A stretch of DNA of 5,336 nt from QALR01 sp045646925 (lineage in GTDB: Bacteria; Bacillota; Clostridia; Oscillospirales; CAG-272): the NCBI GenBank assembly GCA_045646925.1, contig JAZRLQ010000204.1:1-5336 (forward strand), in the 5' to 3' direction. This document shows, one piece after another, positions 4,908 to 5,336 of the stretch; position 1 is the stretch's first letter; the number at the start of each line of letters is the position of its first letter. The notes beneath the pieces were generated by a model. That model was not told the origin of the DNA. It saw only the letters and a program-made list of their open reading frames with translations, and ran no database searches. Both the position numbers and the translations under genes were made by a program.

Positions 4908-5336
4908 TTATTTCTTCCCGAGCTCAAGCGTTCTGCGATAAGAAGCGCCGAGCGCTTCGGAGACCGTGTCGGAAAGACCGAGAGCTTCGAATTTCTTCAC
5001 GCCCTCGATCGTCGAGCCGCCGGGACTGCAAACGCGAACGCGGAGCGTTTCCAGCGTTTCGTCCGAGGAAGCCGCAAGCGTTGCCGCGCCGCGCATGGTC
5101 TGCTCGGCGTAAAGTCTCGCCTTTTCGGCGGAAAGACCGAGACGGACACCCGTTTCCTGCATAGCCTCGAGGAACATATACATGAACGCGGGACCGCAAC
5201 CGGAGATCACGCTCGCCGCATCGATCAGCTTTTCTTCGATATAGTCCGTCTTTCCCGCGAGCGAAAGCGCGGACACGAATGCGCCGAGATCGCTTTCCGA
5301 GACCGCTTCGTTTGCGGTATAGAGGATCATTCCCTC
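4908..5336 (-). CDS. proC: Pyrroline-5-carboxylate reductase, C-terminal part (5' end outside window)
   Basis: This is the C-terminal 142 residues of ProC, which reduces 1-pyrroline-5-carboxylate to L-proline with NAD(P)H in the cytoplasm, the last step of proline synthesis. The full protein is about 260-270 residues, so the N-terminal Rossmann domain lies beyond base 5336. The ATG at 5330 is internal, since the frame stays open to the edge. The family's dimerisation and substrate-binding domain is clear: V-I-S-G-C-G-P-A-F (the S-G-x-G-P-A-Y/F motif, about 5193-5213), a G-V-R-L-G-L helix, and the strongly conserved C-S-P-G-G-S-T-I (about 5007-5030; usually S-P-G-G-T-T-I). It ends at TAA (4910-4908) with a strong terminator about 40 bases on. 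It is GC-rich backbone DNA, convergent with the low-GC operon. Confidence 0.95.
   Translation of the reverse strand, partial: EGMILYTANEAVSESDLGAFVSALSLAGKTDYIEEKLIDAASVISGCGPAFMYMFLEAMQETGVRLGLSAEKARLYAEQTMRGAATLAASSDETLETLRVRVCSPGGSTIEGVKKFEALGLSDTVSEALGASYRRTLELGKK

Noticed and set aside
4724..5164. Plus-strand ORF running from the hydrolase 3' end through the terminator into proC
   Set aside because: It is antisense to proC, Arg-rich in the way GC-rich shadow frames are, and crosses a strong terminator hairpin.

Overview
The window looks like a chromosomal stretch from a Bacillota (Clostridia-type) bacterium, probably an uncultured or gut-associated lineage. The pointers are a FeoB tail followed by a small Cys-rich FeoB-associated protein, strong GGAGG-type ribosome sites, Rho-independent terminators and Gram-positive-style promoters. 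No ribosomal RNA or other marker gene is present, so the taxonomic call is inference.

Two kinds of DNA are visible. The flanks are GC-rich. Hand counts on sample 60-base lines give 38/60 G+C at 241-300 (feoB), 34/60 at 1261-1320 (response regulator) and 41/60 at 5041-5100 (proC). The middle, from about 1340 to about 4800, is clearly poorer: 22/60 at 1381-1440, 24/60 at 2041-2100 and 22/60 at 4321-4380. The left flank holds the 3' end of feoB, the FeoB-associated gene and a terminator (991-1029). It is followed by an extended -10 promoter with a TTTAGC-N5-TTTAGC direct repeat in the -35 position, which drives an OmpR-type response regulator. The regulator stops resembling its family about 70 codons in, exactly where base composition changes and where a terminator-like hairpin sits (1338-1370). 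The right flank is the 3' part of proC on the minus strand, ending at a strong terminator (4825-4869).

The middle is a five-gene, one-direction cluster, apparently read from one perfect-consensus promoter (TTGACA-N17-TATAAT, 1464-1492). Paired CAAC-NN-GTTG palindromes around the -10 look like binding sites for the first product. The order is: MarR-family regulator, GNAT acetyltransferase (stop and start overlap by one base), small membrane protein with an HExxH motif (candidate M50-like metalloprotease), Pol-beta-type nucleotidyltransferase, and a beta-lactamase-family serine hydrolase. Acetyltransferase, nucleotidyltransferase and beta-lactamase folds under a MarR switch suggest a small-molecule response or modification cassette. 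No substrate can be read from the sequence.

The simplest model is horizontal acquisition of a low-GC operon into or next to a two-component system gene. The 3' half of the regulator and any partner kinase were lost, because they do not reappear before proC. No transposase, integrase, terminal repeats or convincing target duplication is visible, so the mechanism is unknown. A chimeric assembly join is also possible. Every gene except the two at the window edges and the broken regulator appears intact.
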